From Parahoeflea alexandrii (GTDB lineage: Bacteria > Pseudomonadota > Alphaproteobacteria > Rhizobiales > Rhizobiaceae), in NCBI RefSeq assembly GCF_027214025.1, contig NZ_JAPWHB010000003.1, positions 186,001 through 250,000 of the forward strand: a stretch of 64,000 bases of DNA, read 5' to 3'. The position numbers and the translations under genes are program-made. The notes below the pieces were generated by a model that ran no database searches, was not told where the DNA came from, and worked only from the letters and a program-made list of their open reading frames with translations. Numbering within the stretch: position 1 is the first letter of the stretch; every line of letters starts with the position of its first letter. Shown here piece after piece: positions 17,674-28,108 of the stretch.

Positions 17674-18513
17674 ATGACCACTCGTATCGATACCCGTTTT
17701 GAAAAACTCAAGGCCGAGGGTCGGCCAGCGCTGGTGACCTATTTCATGGGCGGCGACCCGGACTACGACACCTCGCTGAAGATCATGCAGGCGTTGCCCG
17801 GCGCCGGTTCCGACGTGATCGAGCTCGGCATGCCGTTCTCCGATCCGATGGCCGACGGCCCGGCGATCCAGATGGCAGGACAGCGGGCGCTGAAAGGCGG
17901 CCAGTCGCTGAAGAAGACGCTGGCGCTGGCGACCGATTTCCGCAAGGGCGACAATGAAACGCCGATCGTGCTGATGGGCTATTACAACCCGATCTACATC
18001 TACGGCGTCGAAAAGTTCCTGGTTGATGCCAAGCAAGCCGGGATCGATGGCCTGATCGTCGTCGACCTGCCGCCGGAAATGGACGAGGAACTCTGCCTGC
18101 CTGCGCTGAAGGCAGGCATCAACTTCATCCGGCTCGCGACACCGACCACCGACGACAAGCGGCTGCCGCGGGTGCTCTCCAACACGTCGGGGTTCGTCTA
18201 CTACGTTTCGATGACCGGGATCACCGGCTCGGCGATTGCCGACACCTCGAAGGTCAACCTGGCCGTCGACCGGATCAAGAGCCACACCAACCTGCCGGTC
18301 TGCGTCGGTTTCGGAGTGAAGACCGCCGAACAGGCGCGAGCCATCGGCCAGTCGGCGGACGGCGTCGTGGTCGGCACCGCAATCGTCAACCAGATCGCCA
18401 ACACGCTTGACGCCAAGGGTGCTGCAACCTCCGACACCGTCGAGAGCGTTGCGACCATGGTGCGCGGACTCGCCACCGGCGTGCGCGCCGCACGCCTTGC
18501 GCCGACGCAGTAA
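17674..18513 (+). CDS. trpA: tryptophan synthase alpha chain
   Basis: This 279-residue TIM barrel cleaves indole-3-glycerol phosphate to indole and glyceraldehyde-3-phosphate. The catalytic Glu is in [20 protein letters not shown], the Asp region is IVVDLPPEM, and the phosphate loops are GFGVKT and DGVVVGTA. It starts 2 bp after trpB with GGAG inside the trpB end. The accD gene follows after 36 bp, the usual alphaproteobacterial order. Confidence 0.96.
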   Translation: MTTRIDTRFEKLKAEGRPALVTYFMGGDPDYDTSLKIMQALPGAGSDVIELGMPFSDPMADGPAIQMAGQRALKGGQSLKKTLALATDFRKGDNETPIVLMGYYNPIYIYGVEKFLVDAKQAGIDGLIVVDLPPEMDEELCLPALKAGINFIRLATPTTDDKRLPRVLSNTSGFVYYVSMTGITGSAIADTSKVNLAVDRIKSHTNLPVCVGFGVKTAEQARAIGQSADGVVVGTAIVNQIANTLDAKGAATSDTVESVATMVRGLATGVRAARLAPTQ

Positions 18514-18549
18514 CAACCCCACATTGGGTGACGAACCGGAGAAAACGCG

Positions 18550-19464
18550 TTGAACTGGATTACCAACTACGTCAGACCGAAGATCAATTCGATGCTGGGC
18601 CGCCGCGAGGTGCCGGAAAATCTCTGGATCAAGTGTCCCGAGACCGGGGAAATGGTGTTCCACAATGACCTGGAAGAAAACCATTTCGTGATTCCCGCCT
18701 CGGGCTATCACATGAAGATGTCGGCCGAGGCGCGGCTCAAGCACATGTTCGACGAGGGCAAGTACGAGCTGCTGCCGTCGCCGAAAGTACCGCAGGATCC
18801 GCTCAAGTTCCGCGATTCCAAGAAATACAGCGATCGCCTTCGCGACAGCCGGACCAAGACCGGTCTCGAGGATTCCGTCGTCGCCGCGCACGGAACGGTG
18901 CAGGGAGTCAAGATCGTTGCCTGCGTGCATGATTTCTCGTTCATGGGCGGATCTCTCGGCATTGCCGCCGGCGAAGCCATCATCCAGGCCTTCGAGGCAG
19001 CGATTGCACGCAAATGCCCGCTGGTGATGTTCCCGGCATCCGGCGGCGCCCGCATGCAGGAAGGCATCCTGTCGCTGATGCAATTGCCGCGCACCACCGT
19101 TGCGGTGGAAATGCTCAAGGAAGCCGGCCTGCCCTACATCGTGGTGCTGACCAATCCGACCACCGGCGGGGTCTCGGCCTCCTACGCGATGCTGGGCGAC
19201 ATTCACCTGGCCGAACCGGGCGCGGAAATCTGCTTTGCCGGCAAACGGGTGATCGAACAGACGATCCGGGAAAAGCTTCCCGAGGGCTTTCAGACGTCGG
19301 AATACCTGCTCGACCACGGCATGATCGACATGGTGGTGCATCGCCACGACATCCCGGCGACCGTTGCCCGGCTGCTCAGGATTTTCCTCAAGCTCGATGC
19401 CCCGGCGCCGCGGGCGCTGCCCGCGCCGGATGCCGAGAAAGCTCCTGCCGAGGCGGCGGAATAA
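18550..19464 (+). CDS. accD: acetyl-CoA carboxylase carboxyltransferase subunit beta
   Basis: This 304-residue subunit pairs with AccA to carboxylate acetyl-CoA for fatty-acid synthesis. The carboxyltransferase core is clear: [26 protein letters not shown] and [16 protein letters not shown]. The start is TTG, preceded by GGAG. The N-terminal zinc ribbon of E. coli AccD (four Cys) is degenerate: only Cys29 remains in [11 protein letters not shown], and the second Cys pair is replaced around VIPASGYHM. The C-terminus ends in an Ala/Pro-rich tail. Confidence 0.95.
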   Translation: MNWITNYVRPKINSMLGRREVPENLWIKCPETGEMVFHNDLEENHFVIPASGYHMKMSAEARLKHMFDEGKYELLPSPKVPQDPLKFRDSKKYSDRLRDSRTKTGLEDSVVAAHGTVQGVKIVACVHDFSFMGGSLGIAAGEAIIQAFEAAIARKCPLVMFPASGGARMQEGILSLMQLPRTTVAVEMLKEAGLPYIVVLTNPTTGGVSASYAMLGDIHLAEPGAEICFAGKRVIEQTIREKLPEGFQTSEYLLDHGMIDMVVHRHDIPATVARLLRIFLKLDAPAPRALPAPDAEKAPAEAAE

Positions 19465-19502
19465 GCATCCAGCAAGGGCCGGCAACGGCGAGAGGAACGG
19501 TC

Positions 19503-20828
19503 GTGTCGGCTGCCGAACGGGAAATCAACGCGCTGATGGCGCTGCATCCGAAAGGCTTCGACCTTTCGCTCGGACGGATCACACGGCTGCTCGAACGTCT
19601 CGGCAATCCGCATGAGAAACTGCCGCCGGTGATCCATGTGGCCGGTACCAACGGCAAGGGTTCGACCACCGCTTTCTGCCGCTCGATTCTCGAAGCGCAG
19701 GGCTTGAAGGTTCACGTTCACACGTCGCCTCATCTGGTCAACTGGCACGAGCGGTTCCGCATCGGGGCCGAGGGCGGCGGTCACTTGGTCGGCGACGAGG
19801 TGCTGGCCGATGCGGTTCGCCGGGTTGCCGAGGCCAACCAGGGCGAGACGATCACCGTCTTCGAGATCCTGACCGCCGTGATGTTCGTGCTGTTCTCGGA
19901 GCATCCCGCGGACGCTGCCGTGATCGAAGTGGGGCTCGGCGGACGCTTCGACGCAACCAACGTGATCGCCAATCCGGCGGTTTCGGTGATCATGTCGATC
20001 TCGCTCGACCACCAGGCCTATCTCGGTGACCGGGTGGAACTGATCGCCGCGGAGAAGGCCGGAATCATCAAGCGGGGTTGGCCGGTGGTGATCGGCGCAC
20101 AGACCGAGGATGCGGCGCGCGAAGTGCTGATCGAGACCGCGGAACGGCTCGGATGCCCATTCAGCGTCTACGGCCAGGATTTCCTAGCTGTTGAGGAAAA
20201 CGGGCGGATGGCTTACCAGGATGAGGACGAGTTGCTCGACCTGCCGTTGCCGAAGCTGGCTGGCCGGCACCAGCAGGGCAACGCGGCGGCGGCGATAAGG
20301 GCGCTGAAGGCCGCGGGATTTAGCCTGACCGAGCAGTCGATCACCGAAGGCCTGGTCAATATCTCCTGGCCCGGGCGTCTGGAGCGGCTGACGCATGGCC
20401 GGCTTGTCGAGGGCGCCATGGATGGTGTGGAATTCTGGATCGACGGCGGACACAATCCCGGTGCGGGCCGAGTGATCGCCGAGGCGATGGCCAATCTCAA
20501 TGACCGTGAATCCCGGCCGTTGTTCCTGATCACCGGGATGATCAATACCAAGGACCCGGTCGGCTATTTCGAAGCCTTTGCCGGCATGGCTCGGCATGTG
20601 TTCACCGTGCCGGTGCGCGACTCCGACGCCAGCCTCGATCCGGACTTCCTTGCCGATACCGCCGACGAGGCGGGGTTGACCGCCGAACCGGCCGAAAGTG
20701 TCGAGGCCGCGATCGCCGCCATCTGCAGCAACTGGAACGGACTCGAGCGGCCACCGCGGATCCTGATCGGCGGTTCGCTCTATCTTCTCGGCGACGTGCT
20801 CAGGGTCAACGGTACCCCGCCGGTTTGA
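19503..20828 (+). CDS. folC: bifunctional folylpolyglutamate/dihydrofolate synthase
   Basis: This 441-residue Mur-ligase-family enzyme adds glutamates to folates and probably joins dihydropteroate and glutamate. The P-loop is VAGTNGKGSTTAF, the second ATP motif includes SLDHQAYLG, and the ligase region has IDGGHNPGAG. The GTG start (VSAAEREINALM) has GAGAGGA upstream. It follows accD by 38 bp and is the last gene of the trp-accD-folC run. A bidirectional terminator follows. Confidence 0.93.
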   Translation: MSAAEREINALMALHPKGFDLSLGRITRLLERLGNPHEKLPPVIHVAGTNGKGSTTAFCRSILEAQGLKVHVHTSPHLVNWHERFRIGAEGGGHLVGDEVLADAVRRVAEANQGETITVFEILTAVMFVLFSEHPADAAVIEVGLGGRFDATNVIANPAVSVIMSISLDHQAYLGDRVELIAAEKAGIIKRGWPVVIGAQTEDAAREVLIETAERLGCPFSVYGQDFLAVEENGRMAYQDEDELLDLPLPKLAGRHQQGNAAAAIRALKAAGFSLTEQSITEGLVNISWPGRLERLTHGRLVEGAMDGVEFWIDGGHNPGAGRVIAEAMANLNDRESRPLFLITGMINTKDPVGYFEAFAGMARHVFTVPVRDSDASLDPDFLADTADEAGLTAEPAESVEAAIAAICSNWNGLERPPRILIGGSLYLLGDVLRVNGTPPV

Positions 20829-20856
20829 TCCGCACGAGGCTTCCTTCTGATCGACC

Positions 20857-20897
20857 AAACAAAAAACCCGCCCGGTTTCCCGGACGGGTTTTTGTTT
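20857..20897. terminator. bidirectional terminator between folC and trxA
   Basis: A long stem AAAACCCG-c-CCGG / CCGG-a-CGGGTTTT has A-runs on the left and T-runs on the right (AAACAAAA...TTTTGTTT). It can stop transcription from both convergent genes. Confidence 0.9.
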
Positions 20898-20913
20898 GTC
20901 CGAAACAGGAAGC

Positions 20914-21237
20914 TCAGGCGATGGCGCCGGAAATCCAGTTCGAAAGCGCGGTCTTGGGCGAAGCGCCGACCTTGATGTCGGCCACGGCGCCGCCCTTGAA
21001 CATGGCGAGCGTCGGGATCGAGCGAACGCCGAACTGCGAAGCGAGTTCCGGGTTCTCGTCAATGTTGAGCTTGGCGACCTTGACGCTGCCTTCCATCTCG
21101 TTGGAAATTTCCTCGAGGCTCGGGGCGATCATCTTGCACGGCCCGCACCATTCAGCCCAGAAGTCGACGACGACAGGCACGGTCGAATCGAGCACTTCGC
21201 TCTGAAAATTGGCGGCGTCTACTTTTACGGTTGCCAT
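20914..21237 (-). CDS. trxA: thioredoxin
   Basis: This 107-residue thioredoxin is the cytoplasmic disulfide reductase. The active site is [15 protein letters not shown], and the cis-proline is in [15 protein letters not shown] lies about 8 nt before the ATG. It is the last gene of the minus-strand block that starts with divL, 111 bp after addA, so it may have its own promoter. Confidence 0.97.
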   Translation of the reverse strand: MATVKVDAANFQSEVLDSTVPVVVDFWAEWCGPCKMIAPSLEEISNEMEGSVKVAKLNIDENPELASQFGVRSIPTLAMFKGGAVADIKVGASPKTALSNWISGAIA

Positions 21238-21348
21238 TGTTCGGCACTCCTTTGATGGATGACTCAGATGAGCCCAATGTGATGATTCGCCCGTAAGTAT
21301 TCAAGGCTTTTCGCCCGGGCTCACCGAGCCGTGATGGGCGCCTGTGCT

Positions 21349-24300
21349 TCAGCCATCGAAATGGGCCATGACCTGATCCAATGCCGGGCCGGGGATTTCG
21401 ATGAGAAACGGGCCGGAAACATAGACCAGCGCAGCGTCAATTCGCCGCCCCGGGTAGAGCGGTGCAAGCAACGCTCGGTAGATGGCAAGCTGGGACACAT
21501 GGCCTGCCGGCGGCTCCTCGCCGGGATTTGGTGCCAGCCCGGTCTTGTAGTCGATGATCAGGACACGGTCACCATCGAGCGCGATGCGGTCGATGCGGCC
21601 CGACACGGCGCGCTCCTCGCCCCTGATCCGCAAGGTGCCCATGACCGAGACCTCGGTCTCGCCCGGCGCATCGAAGATCGGCGCGAAACGCGGATCCTGC
21701 AGGACGGCCAGCACCTGGGCCTCGATGGTTTCGACCGTTGCAGCCTGGGCTTCCGGCAAGGCACGCGCCAGGTAGCGCGAAAGTACTGTCTGGCGTTCGG
21801 CTTCAGGGACCGACGGCAGGACCTGAAGCAGGCGGTGAATCATGCTGCCGCGCTCTAGCGCTGCGGCCGATCCGGCCTGGCCGTCGGCAAAGGGCGACCG
21901 GGACGCCACATCCGCGCTGTCCTCGAGCACGGCGCTGACACCTGAAGGCGCCAGCGGACGCGGAAGGCGGGCAGGTGGCGGCAGGGGATCGGACGGGATC
22001 GAAAGCGTTGCGGTGGAAGGCTCCGGCACCGGACCGGTTGCCGTCGCGGCTGTTCCGGGCGGTGCCGGTTCCGGGCGGGTGCGGTTGAAGCGGCGGACCT
22101 CGAAAGCTTCGCCGCCCGCCTCATGCATCCCGTCGGATACGGAATAGCCAGCTTCGTCAGCGGCCCGCTCAAGACCCGCCGATGCCATCGAATGCCAGGT
22201 CGGTGTCTTGACCTCCCTGAGGCCGCGGTATCCGCAGATCACCAGCCGGTCGGCAGCCCGGGTGAGCCCGACGTAGAGCAGGCGGCGATATTCCTCCTCC
22301 GCCTGCTCGCGCATCTTCTCCCGGACCGGCGCTATTGCCTCGTTCTCGTGGGTCTTGTCGGGAAGCCAGACCGGGATGGACGGCGCTTCCCCGCTTTTGG
22401 GCACAGACGGCAACAGCCAGAGCCGGGGCTGATGGCTGTGCTGGAACGCCTCGCCGCCCGAATCCACCAGGAACACGATCGGAGCTTCCAGCCCCTTGGC
22501 CGCATGCACGGTCATGATCCGCACCGCGCCGGACTGGCCTTCCATCTCGCGCTTGATTTCCGGCGTATCGGTTTCGAGCATGGCAAGAAACGACTGCAGA
22601 CCGGGCAGGCCCGCCTGCTCGTGATCGAGCGTCAGGCCGAGGAACTCGTCGAGCACATCGCCGACTTCGTGGCCGAGACGGGAAAGATAGGTCTTGCGGC
22701 CGCCATCCGGCCCAAGCAGCGTGGCATAGAAATCATGCGGCGGCTGGTGCGCCGACCGGGTTTGCCAGCGCCTGAGCTTTTCAACCGCGCGGGCAAAGCG
22801 CGGTTCGGTGTCCGCAAGGTCCTGCAAACGCCGCCAGACGGACATCCCGTCAGGCCGCTCGGCGGTCACGGCAAACAGGTCATCCTCGTCCAGATCGAGG
22901 AGCGGGCTCTTGAACAGCGCGGCCAGCGAAAGATCGTCATCGCCAAGCAGCACGAAACGGCCGAGCGCCATCAGGTCCTGCACCGCGATATGATCGGTCA
23001 GCCTCAGGCGGTCGGCGCCGGCGACGGGAATATCGGTGGTTGCCTTGAGCGTGCGCAGCAGCGTCGGCACGAAACCGTCGCGTTTCCGGACCAGCACCAG
23101 AATGTCGCCCGGCGCCACCGGCCGCATCCGTTTTGACTTCTGGTCCTCGATCATCTCGTGACCGACCCAGCGGGACAGCACTTCGGCAATGCGGCGCGCC
23201 AGCCGGGCGGCGGGCGCGGTTTCCGGCACCTCGTCGAAGGCGGCGGTCCAGTCCTCGTCGTTGCCGCCCTGTTCCTTGGCGATCATCGGCCAGACTTCGA
23301 CCAGGCCCGGCGCCTGCATCCGGGCGGTTTCGTGGATCACCGGCTCATCGGCGGAGCCCATGCCGCGCAGCGCGTCCGCTTCGGCAAAGACATGGTCGAC
23401 CAGCTTGAGCACCTCGGTGGAGGAGCGGAAGGACACCCTCAGCGAAACCTCGGCGAACTCCGCATCCGCCGCCCGCGCGAGCTTCGCAATCCGGCTGCGC
23501 TCCTCGGCAAACCGCTCGGGACGGGCGCCCTGAAACGAATAGATCGACTGTTTTTCGTCACCGACCGCAAACAGCGTGCGGGTGGCGGGCCTGGCTCCTT
23601 CGCCGGCAAAGAATTCGTCGGACAGTGCGCCGATGACGTTCCATTGCAGTGGCGCGGTATCCTGCGCCTCGTCGACCAGCACATGGTCGATGCCCTGGTC
23701 GAGCTTGTAGTGGACCCAAGCGCTGGCGCCGCTTTTGGACAGCAGCGCCTCGGTTGCGCCGATCAGGTCGTCGTAGTCGAGCAGGGCCTGGCGGGTCTTC
23801 AGCCGTTCGAATTCACCGAGATAGCGCCGCGCCAGCCTGAAGGCGGTCAGCGAGGCCGTCAGCATCCTCAGCCGCGCCAGACGGTCGAAAATGGCAACCA
23901 CGTGGCCCTGGGCCTCGGCGACACGGTCGGCGAGATCGGGAAACCGCTCCTGAACCGTCTTCGAGGCGACGCCGCCAAGCTTGGCGGGTGAGCCGGATTT
24001 GGTGAAGAACACGTCGCGCAGCAGTTCCAGCCGTTGCCTTGCATCAGACTCCGAGCCCACAGCCAGCAATCCGTAAGCGAGAGTGTGGGCCTTGGCCGCC
24101 GACTTGGCCGATTCGGCAAACTCGAAGACCGCCCGGATGTAATCGACGGGCAGCGCCTCAAGCGGCCAGGCGGTTTTGATGAGCGACACCTCGTTCTCGT
24201 GCGGCAACAAGCCCAATGCCGCCCTGATCAGGGTCTCGGCGCCTTCCGGTGTGCGGGCCTTCGCGTCAATGGCCAGGTAGTCGCGGCGGCGGGCGTAGAG

Positions 24301-24909
24301 GCCCGCGAGCAATGTGTCGAAACCGGCCTCGCCGCCGATGTCGAGCGCCTCGGTGACGGCGGCCGCCAGATCCGGATCGTTCTCGAACGACTGGGCCGAC
24401 ATCAGCTGGCGCCGCGCCTCGGCCAGCAACTCGGCGGCCTTCTGGTCGTCAAGCACGTTGAAATGGCCGGGAATGTTGGCCTCGAGCGGAAACCGGTGCA
24501 GCACGGCTTCGCAGAAGGCGTGAATGGTCTGGATCTTGAGGCCGCCCGGCGTTTCCAGCGCGGTGGCGAACAGCCGGCGGGCGCGCACCAGCTGGTGCGG
24601 CTCGGCCTCGCGGCCCTCAAGCTCCGAAATTCGTTCGGCCAGCCCGGCATCGTCGAGCCGGACCCATTCGCCGAGTGTGCGGAAAATGCGGTTGGACATC
24701 TCCGCCGAGGCGGCCTTGGTGTAGGTCAGGCAGAGGATCGCCGAGGGACGCGCGCCGCGCAGCAGCAGCCGGATAACCCGGCGGGCCAGCACATGGGTCT
24801 TGCCGGAGCCGGCATTGGCCGACACCCAGGCCGACAGCGTCGGCGTCGCGGCGAGGTTCTGGCGCAACGTCGTGTCGGAGATGACGCTCATGCCGCTGTC
24901 GTCAGTCAT
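21349..24909 (-). CDS. addA: helicase-nuclease AddA, double-strand break repair
   Basis: This 1186-residue UvrD-type helicase fused to a RecB-type nuclease is the A subunit of AddAB, which resects double-strand ends for recombination. Walker A is VSANAGSGKTHVLARR near residue 30. Later helicase motifs include HVLVDEAQDTAPLQWN and FAVGDEKQSIYSFQGA. The C-terminal nuclease motif is VLIIDYKTGLAP. The start MTDDSGMSV overlaps the addB end by 8 bp with GGAGG 8 nt upstream, so translation is coupled. The partner addB lies immediately upstream. Confidence 0.94.
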   Translation of the reverse strand: MTDDSGMSVISDTTLRQNLAATPTLSAWVSANAGSGKTHVLARRVIRLLLRGARPSAILCLTYTKAASAEMSNRIFRTLGEWVRLDDAGLAERISELEGREAEPHQLVRARRLFATALETPGGLKIQTIHAFCEAVLHRFPLEANIPGHFNVLDDQKAAELLAEARRQLMSAQSFENDPDLAAAVTEALDIGGEAGFDTLLAGLYARRRDYLAIDAKARTPEGAETLIRAALGLLPHENEVSLIKTAWPLEALPVDYIRAVFEFAESAKSAAKAHTLAYGLLAVGSESDARQRLELLRDVFFTKSGSPAKLGGVASKTVQERFPDLADRVAEAQGHVVAIFDRLARLRMLTASLTAFRLARRYLGEFERLKTRQALLDYDDLIGATEALLSKSGASAWVHYKLDQGIDHVLVDEAQDTAPLQWNVIGALSDEFFAGEGARPATRTLFAVGDEKQSIYSFQGARPERFAEERSRIAKLARAADAEFAEVSLRVSFRSSTEVLKLVDHVFAEADALRGMGSADEPVIHETARMQAPGLVEVWPMIAKEQGGNDEDWTAAFDEVPETAPAARLARRIAEVLSRWVGHEMIEDQKSKRMRPVAPGDILVLVRKRDGFVPTLLRTLKATTDIPVAGADRLRLTDHIAVQDLMALGRFVLLGDDDLSLAALFKSPLLDLDEDDLFAVTAERPDGMSVWRRLQDLADTEPRFARAVEKLRRWQTRSAHQPPHDFYATLLGPDGGRKTYLSRLGHEVGDVLDEFLGLTLDHEQAGLPGLQSFLAMLETDTPEIKREMEGQSGAVRIMTVHAAKGLEAPIVFLVDSGGEAFQHSHQPRLWLLPSVPKSGEAPSIPVWLPDKTHENEAIAPVREKMREQAEEEYRRLLYVGLTRAADRLVICGYRGLREVKTPTWHSMASAGLERAADEAGYSVSDGMHEAGGEAFEVRRFNRTRPEPAPPGTAATATGPVPEPSTATLSIPSDPLPPPARLPRPLAPSGVSAVLEDSADVASRSPFADGQAGSAAALERGSMIHRLLQVLPSVPEAERQTVLSRYLARALPEAQAATVETIEAQVLAVLQDPRFAPIFDAPGETEVSVMGTLRIRGEERAVSGRIDRIALDGDRVLIIDYKTGLAPNPGEEPPAGHVSQLAIYRALLAPLYPGRRIDAALVYVSGPFLIEIPGPALDQVMAHFDG

Positions 24910-27900
24910 CGCCATCGCCTCCATCGGCGTCCACGGCGGTCTGCCATTCGGCAACCCGCGCCAGGTGGTCATATTCGCCACCGAAATCGCGGGCGCTGCG
25001 CGGGATGGCGCGTGACAGGAACCCACGCTTGCGGGACCGTAGCAGGCCGACCAGCTTGACGAATTCCTCGACCGCCCTGGTGGCCAGATCCGCCGGGCCC
25101 AGGAATTCGTCGCGACCTGGCTTTTCCGGGTCGGTATCGATCCGCTCGGCAAATGGCTCCCTGCCGGTCAGGCGGAGATAGAAAAGCCCGGACACCGGCA
25201 TGCTGCCAACATCGGTGAAGCCGCCATTGATGAGGGCATAGGCTTCAAGCGCCAGTTGCGGATCGAGCAGGATGCGGGCCTCCTTGCGAGACGGGGTGCC
25301 GCCGGTCTTGTAGTCGATGATCCAGGCGGTTCCGTCGCGGCGCAAATCAAGCCGGTCGGCCATGCCGGTGAGCCTGAGCCCCGTGAGCGGCAGGTCAAGT
25401 CTGGCCCGGGTCTCGACCAGCGACCGGGTCAGCCCGGATGCGGTCTCGTTTTCCCAGCCGACGATGGCTTCGGCTGCCTTGTTGAACCGCATCCGCCAGA
25501 CTAGCGCCGTGGCATCGGGCAATCCGGCCCGGGCAAACTGCTCGTCCGCGATCGCGCGAAGCGTTTCGAGTGACCGCGAACCCGGCTCGGTTCCGGAAAC
25601 GAACGCCTCGAGGATCTCGTGGTAAAGCGTGCCGCGCTCGCGGGGACCGGGATCGGCAAGAAAGGGTTCCAGCGGATCGAGGCCGAGAATGCGCCGGGAG
25701 TAGATCGCGTAAGGGTCGCGGCGCAATTTGCCGACTTCCGAGAAGGAGTAGGATTTTGGCTGCAACTCTTCCCGCGGACGCGGCTCCGGGCGGGATGCGG
25801 TGGGGGTGGAGGGCCCCTGGTCCAGGGTGCGGGCATGGGCAAGCAGTGCCTCGCCGCGCGACCTGAGCATGGCCGCCGGCTGCGGTCCGATCACCGCCAG
25901 AAGCCGCTGAAGCCAGCGCGAGGCAACGGTCGGCGCCTTGCCGGAACGGTGCGAGCGCGACAGCACCACTTCCGGCGCACCCATCGCCATCTGGAAATCA
26001 TGCGCCGCCTGGCCGATGCGGCGCTCCGGCGGCTCGAGCCCGATCGCGGCCTTCATCGAGCGCGACAGGAACGGATCCTCCTGGCCGGCCTGCGGCCAAA
26101 CGCCTTCGTTCAGGCCGCCCATCAGCAAGGTGTCGACGTGCTGCAGCCGGGCCTCGAGTGCGCCCCAGATGAAGGCGCGGGGATGACCACCGGCACGCGG
26201 CTTGACCATCCGGCCAGAGACAAGCGCATCGAGTGCGCCGATCCATTCATGGCCTGTCATGCTCAGCGTCGAGCCGCTGTCGCGGGTTTCAAGCAGTACG
26301 GCGGCGAGATCGGCCCCTGCCTCGTCACCCCAGAGCGCATCCAGAGCTCCGGTTTCATCGATGCAGATCCGCTCCAAGGCGTCGGCAGTAAGCGCAGCGA
26401 GCCTGCCGATCGGGATCTCGTTGGTCACGCCCGGACCGGCGCGCTCGATCAGAAGGGAGGTCAGCGGAGAGAGAGCTTCGGCTGCGCGGGCGACGAAATT
26501 GCGCGCCAGTTCCGCCTCATCATCGCCGATGCGCTGCAACCACCGGGCCGCATGGCGCTCGTGACGTCCGGCTTCGCGCGAGGTGACAAGGGCTTCGAGG
26601 TCCTCGATGTCAGCCGATCCGCTGCCGCCGCGTAAGGCTATCCGCTCGACAAAGCCGGCGCGGGCTCTGGCCTCGGGACCGGAGAGGCCAAAGCGGGCGA
26701 GCGGGTGCTTTATCAATGCCGCGATCGCCACGGGATCGCCCGGGGCGAAGGCGACATGCACGGCGAGCCGGGCCAGGCCGCCCTGCAGGCTCGAGGTCAG
26801 CGGCGAACCGCCCGAATCATTGGCTTCGATGCCGTAGCGGGCGAGCTCGGTGACGACCCGGCGGGCGAGGTTGCGGTCAGGCGTGACCAGCGCCGCGGTC
26901 GGCTCCGGGACGCCGGGGCGCGGTTCGAGCGCGCGGCGCATGGCGGCAGCCAGCGCGGAGGCTTCCTCGCGCTCGTTGGCGGCTTCGATCAGGCTGACAT
27001 GCTCAAACCCCGGCAGGATCGTCGACGGATCCGGCAGGAAGCCCGGTTCGCCCCAGGCTTCGGTGGCGATTGCCGGCAGCAGCGCGTGCGAGACCAGCGT
27101 GCGGCGCACCGCCAGCTCGGGTGAAAGCCTGCCGATTTCCGGGATGTCGTCGATCCGGCCGGTCTCGACGCCACAACTCTGGAGCAGAACATGAAGGCCG
27201 TATTGCGGGTGACTGCGGATCGCGACATCGACCAGGGCACGGCCATCGGGCGATTGTCTCGTCAGGGCTGCTTCGGTCAATGTCTGCCAATGCGAGCGCC
27301 GCATGGCGTGATCGAGACCCGGCAGCACGACCGCTCCGTGGGGCAGTTGCGCGACGGTGGCAATCAGCCGGGCGGTCGAGGGCCGGGTTCCGGTCGATCC
27401 GGCGACGATGACCGGGCGATCTGCCGGGGATGCGGAAAGGCTGCGGGTGAACACGTCGAGCATCGCATTGTGATGCCGGGCCGGGCTCGAGCGGTGGATT
27501 TCCTCAAGCAGCGCCGGCCAGTACTCGCGCGCGATCTTGAGAAATTCCGCCGTCAGCTGCCACCATTGCTGCAGATCCGCGGAGGCGACATCGTCGAGGC
27601 CGGCGAAATCGCACTCCTCGGTCTCGACCGCCTGGATCAGGTCCGACAGGGCGCGGCCGAGCCAGATGGCATCGGCCGGATTGGCGGGGGCGACAAGCGG
27701 CACGCCGCCGAGATGATCCCTGACTTTCTTCGGCAGGGCCCGTTTCCAGGCCAGAACCAGGTCGGCAAGGCGCAGCGTAGCGGCGATCGGTGGGATCGGC
27801 GGATCCAGCGCCAGCGTCTCGGGATCGGCGGAATCGAAAAAGCCGGCGTCATCGTCGGTTTCGCCAAGCGGACGGATCGACGGCAGGATCGCCGAGCCCT

Positions 27901-28108
27901 TGCCGATGAGATCGGTGAGCTCGGAGCGAAGCACACGGGCGGCGCGGCGGGTCGGCACGAACACCGTGGCGCCGGCCAGCGACAACGGATCTTCCGGATT
28001 GTAGGCGAGGCCGGGAACCAGCCCGCCGTCCATGATCTGCCCGGCAAGCGTGGCGAGGAAGTCCACGCCGGGCGGGATGGTTGCAATCCGGGGTGACGGC
28101 CGGGTCAC
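24902..28108 (-). CDS. addB: AddB, double-strand break repair nuclease subunit
   Basis: This 1068-residue protein is the alphaproteobacterial AddB type. It has an inactivated helicase-like body, without a clear Walker A in VFVPTRRAARVLRSEL, and a C-terminal RecB-family nuclease domain with WIIDYKTGGTPSRKEA. The start is GTG in a GTGA overlap with the murU stop, giving VTRPSPRIATIPPG, the usual N-terminus. No upstream Met is credible. It works with AddA and is coupled to both neighbours. Confidence 0.93.
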   Translation of the reverse strand: MTRPSPRIATIPPGVDFLATLAGQIMDGGLVPGLAYNPEDPLSLAGATVFVPTRRAARVLRSELTDLIGKGSAILPSIRPLGETDDDAGFFDSADPETLALDPPIPPIAATLRLADLVLAWKRALPKKVRDHLGGVPLVAPANPADAIWLGRALSDLIQAVETEECDFAGLDDVASADLQQWWQLTAEFLKIAREYWPALLEEIHRSSPARHHNAMLDVFTRSLSASPADRPVIVAGSTGTRPSTARLIATVAQLPHGAVVLPGLDHAMRRSHWQTLTEAALTRQSPDGRALVDVAIRSHPQYGLHVLLQSCGVETGRIDDIPEIGRLSPELAVRRTLVSHALLPAIATEAWGEPGFLPDPSTILPGFEHVSLIEAANEREEASALAAAMRRALEPRPGVPEPTAALVTPDRNLARRVVTELARYGIEANDSGGSPLTSSLQGGLARLAVHVAFAPGDPVAIAALIKHPLARFGLSGPEARARAGFVERIALRGGSGSADIEDLEALVTSREAGRHERHAARWLQRIGDDEAELARNFVARAAEALSPLTSLLIERAGPGVTNEIPIGRLAALTADALERICIDETGALDALWGDEAGADLAAVLLETRDSGSTLSMTGHEWIGALDALVSGRMVKPRAGGHPRAFIWGALEARLQHVDTLLMGGLNEGVWPQAGQEDPFLSRSMKAAIGLEPPERRIGQAAHDFQMAMGAPEVVLSRSHRSGKAPTVASRWLQRLLAVIGPQPAAMLRSRGEALLAHARTLDQGPSTPTASRPEPRPREELQPKSYSFSEVGKLRRDPYAIYSRRILGLDPLEPFLADPGPRERGTLYHEILEAFVSGTEPGSRSLETLRAIADEQFARAGLPDATALVWRMRFNKAAEAIVGWENETASGLTRSLVETRARLDLPLTGLRLTGMADRLDLRRDGTAWIIDYKTGGTPSRKEARILLDPQLALEAYALINGGFTDVGSMPVSGLFYLRLTGREPFAERIDTDPEKPGRDEFLGPADLATRAVEEFVKLVGLLRSRKRGFLSRAIPRSARDFGGEYDHLARVAEWQTAVDADGGDGDD

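Noticed and set aside
17401-19485. 694-residue open frame on the minus strand
   Set aside because: Antisense to trpB, trpA and accD, with no recognisable domain and biased composition.
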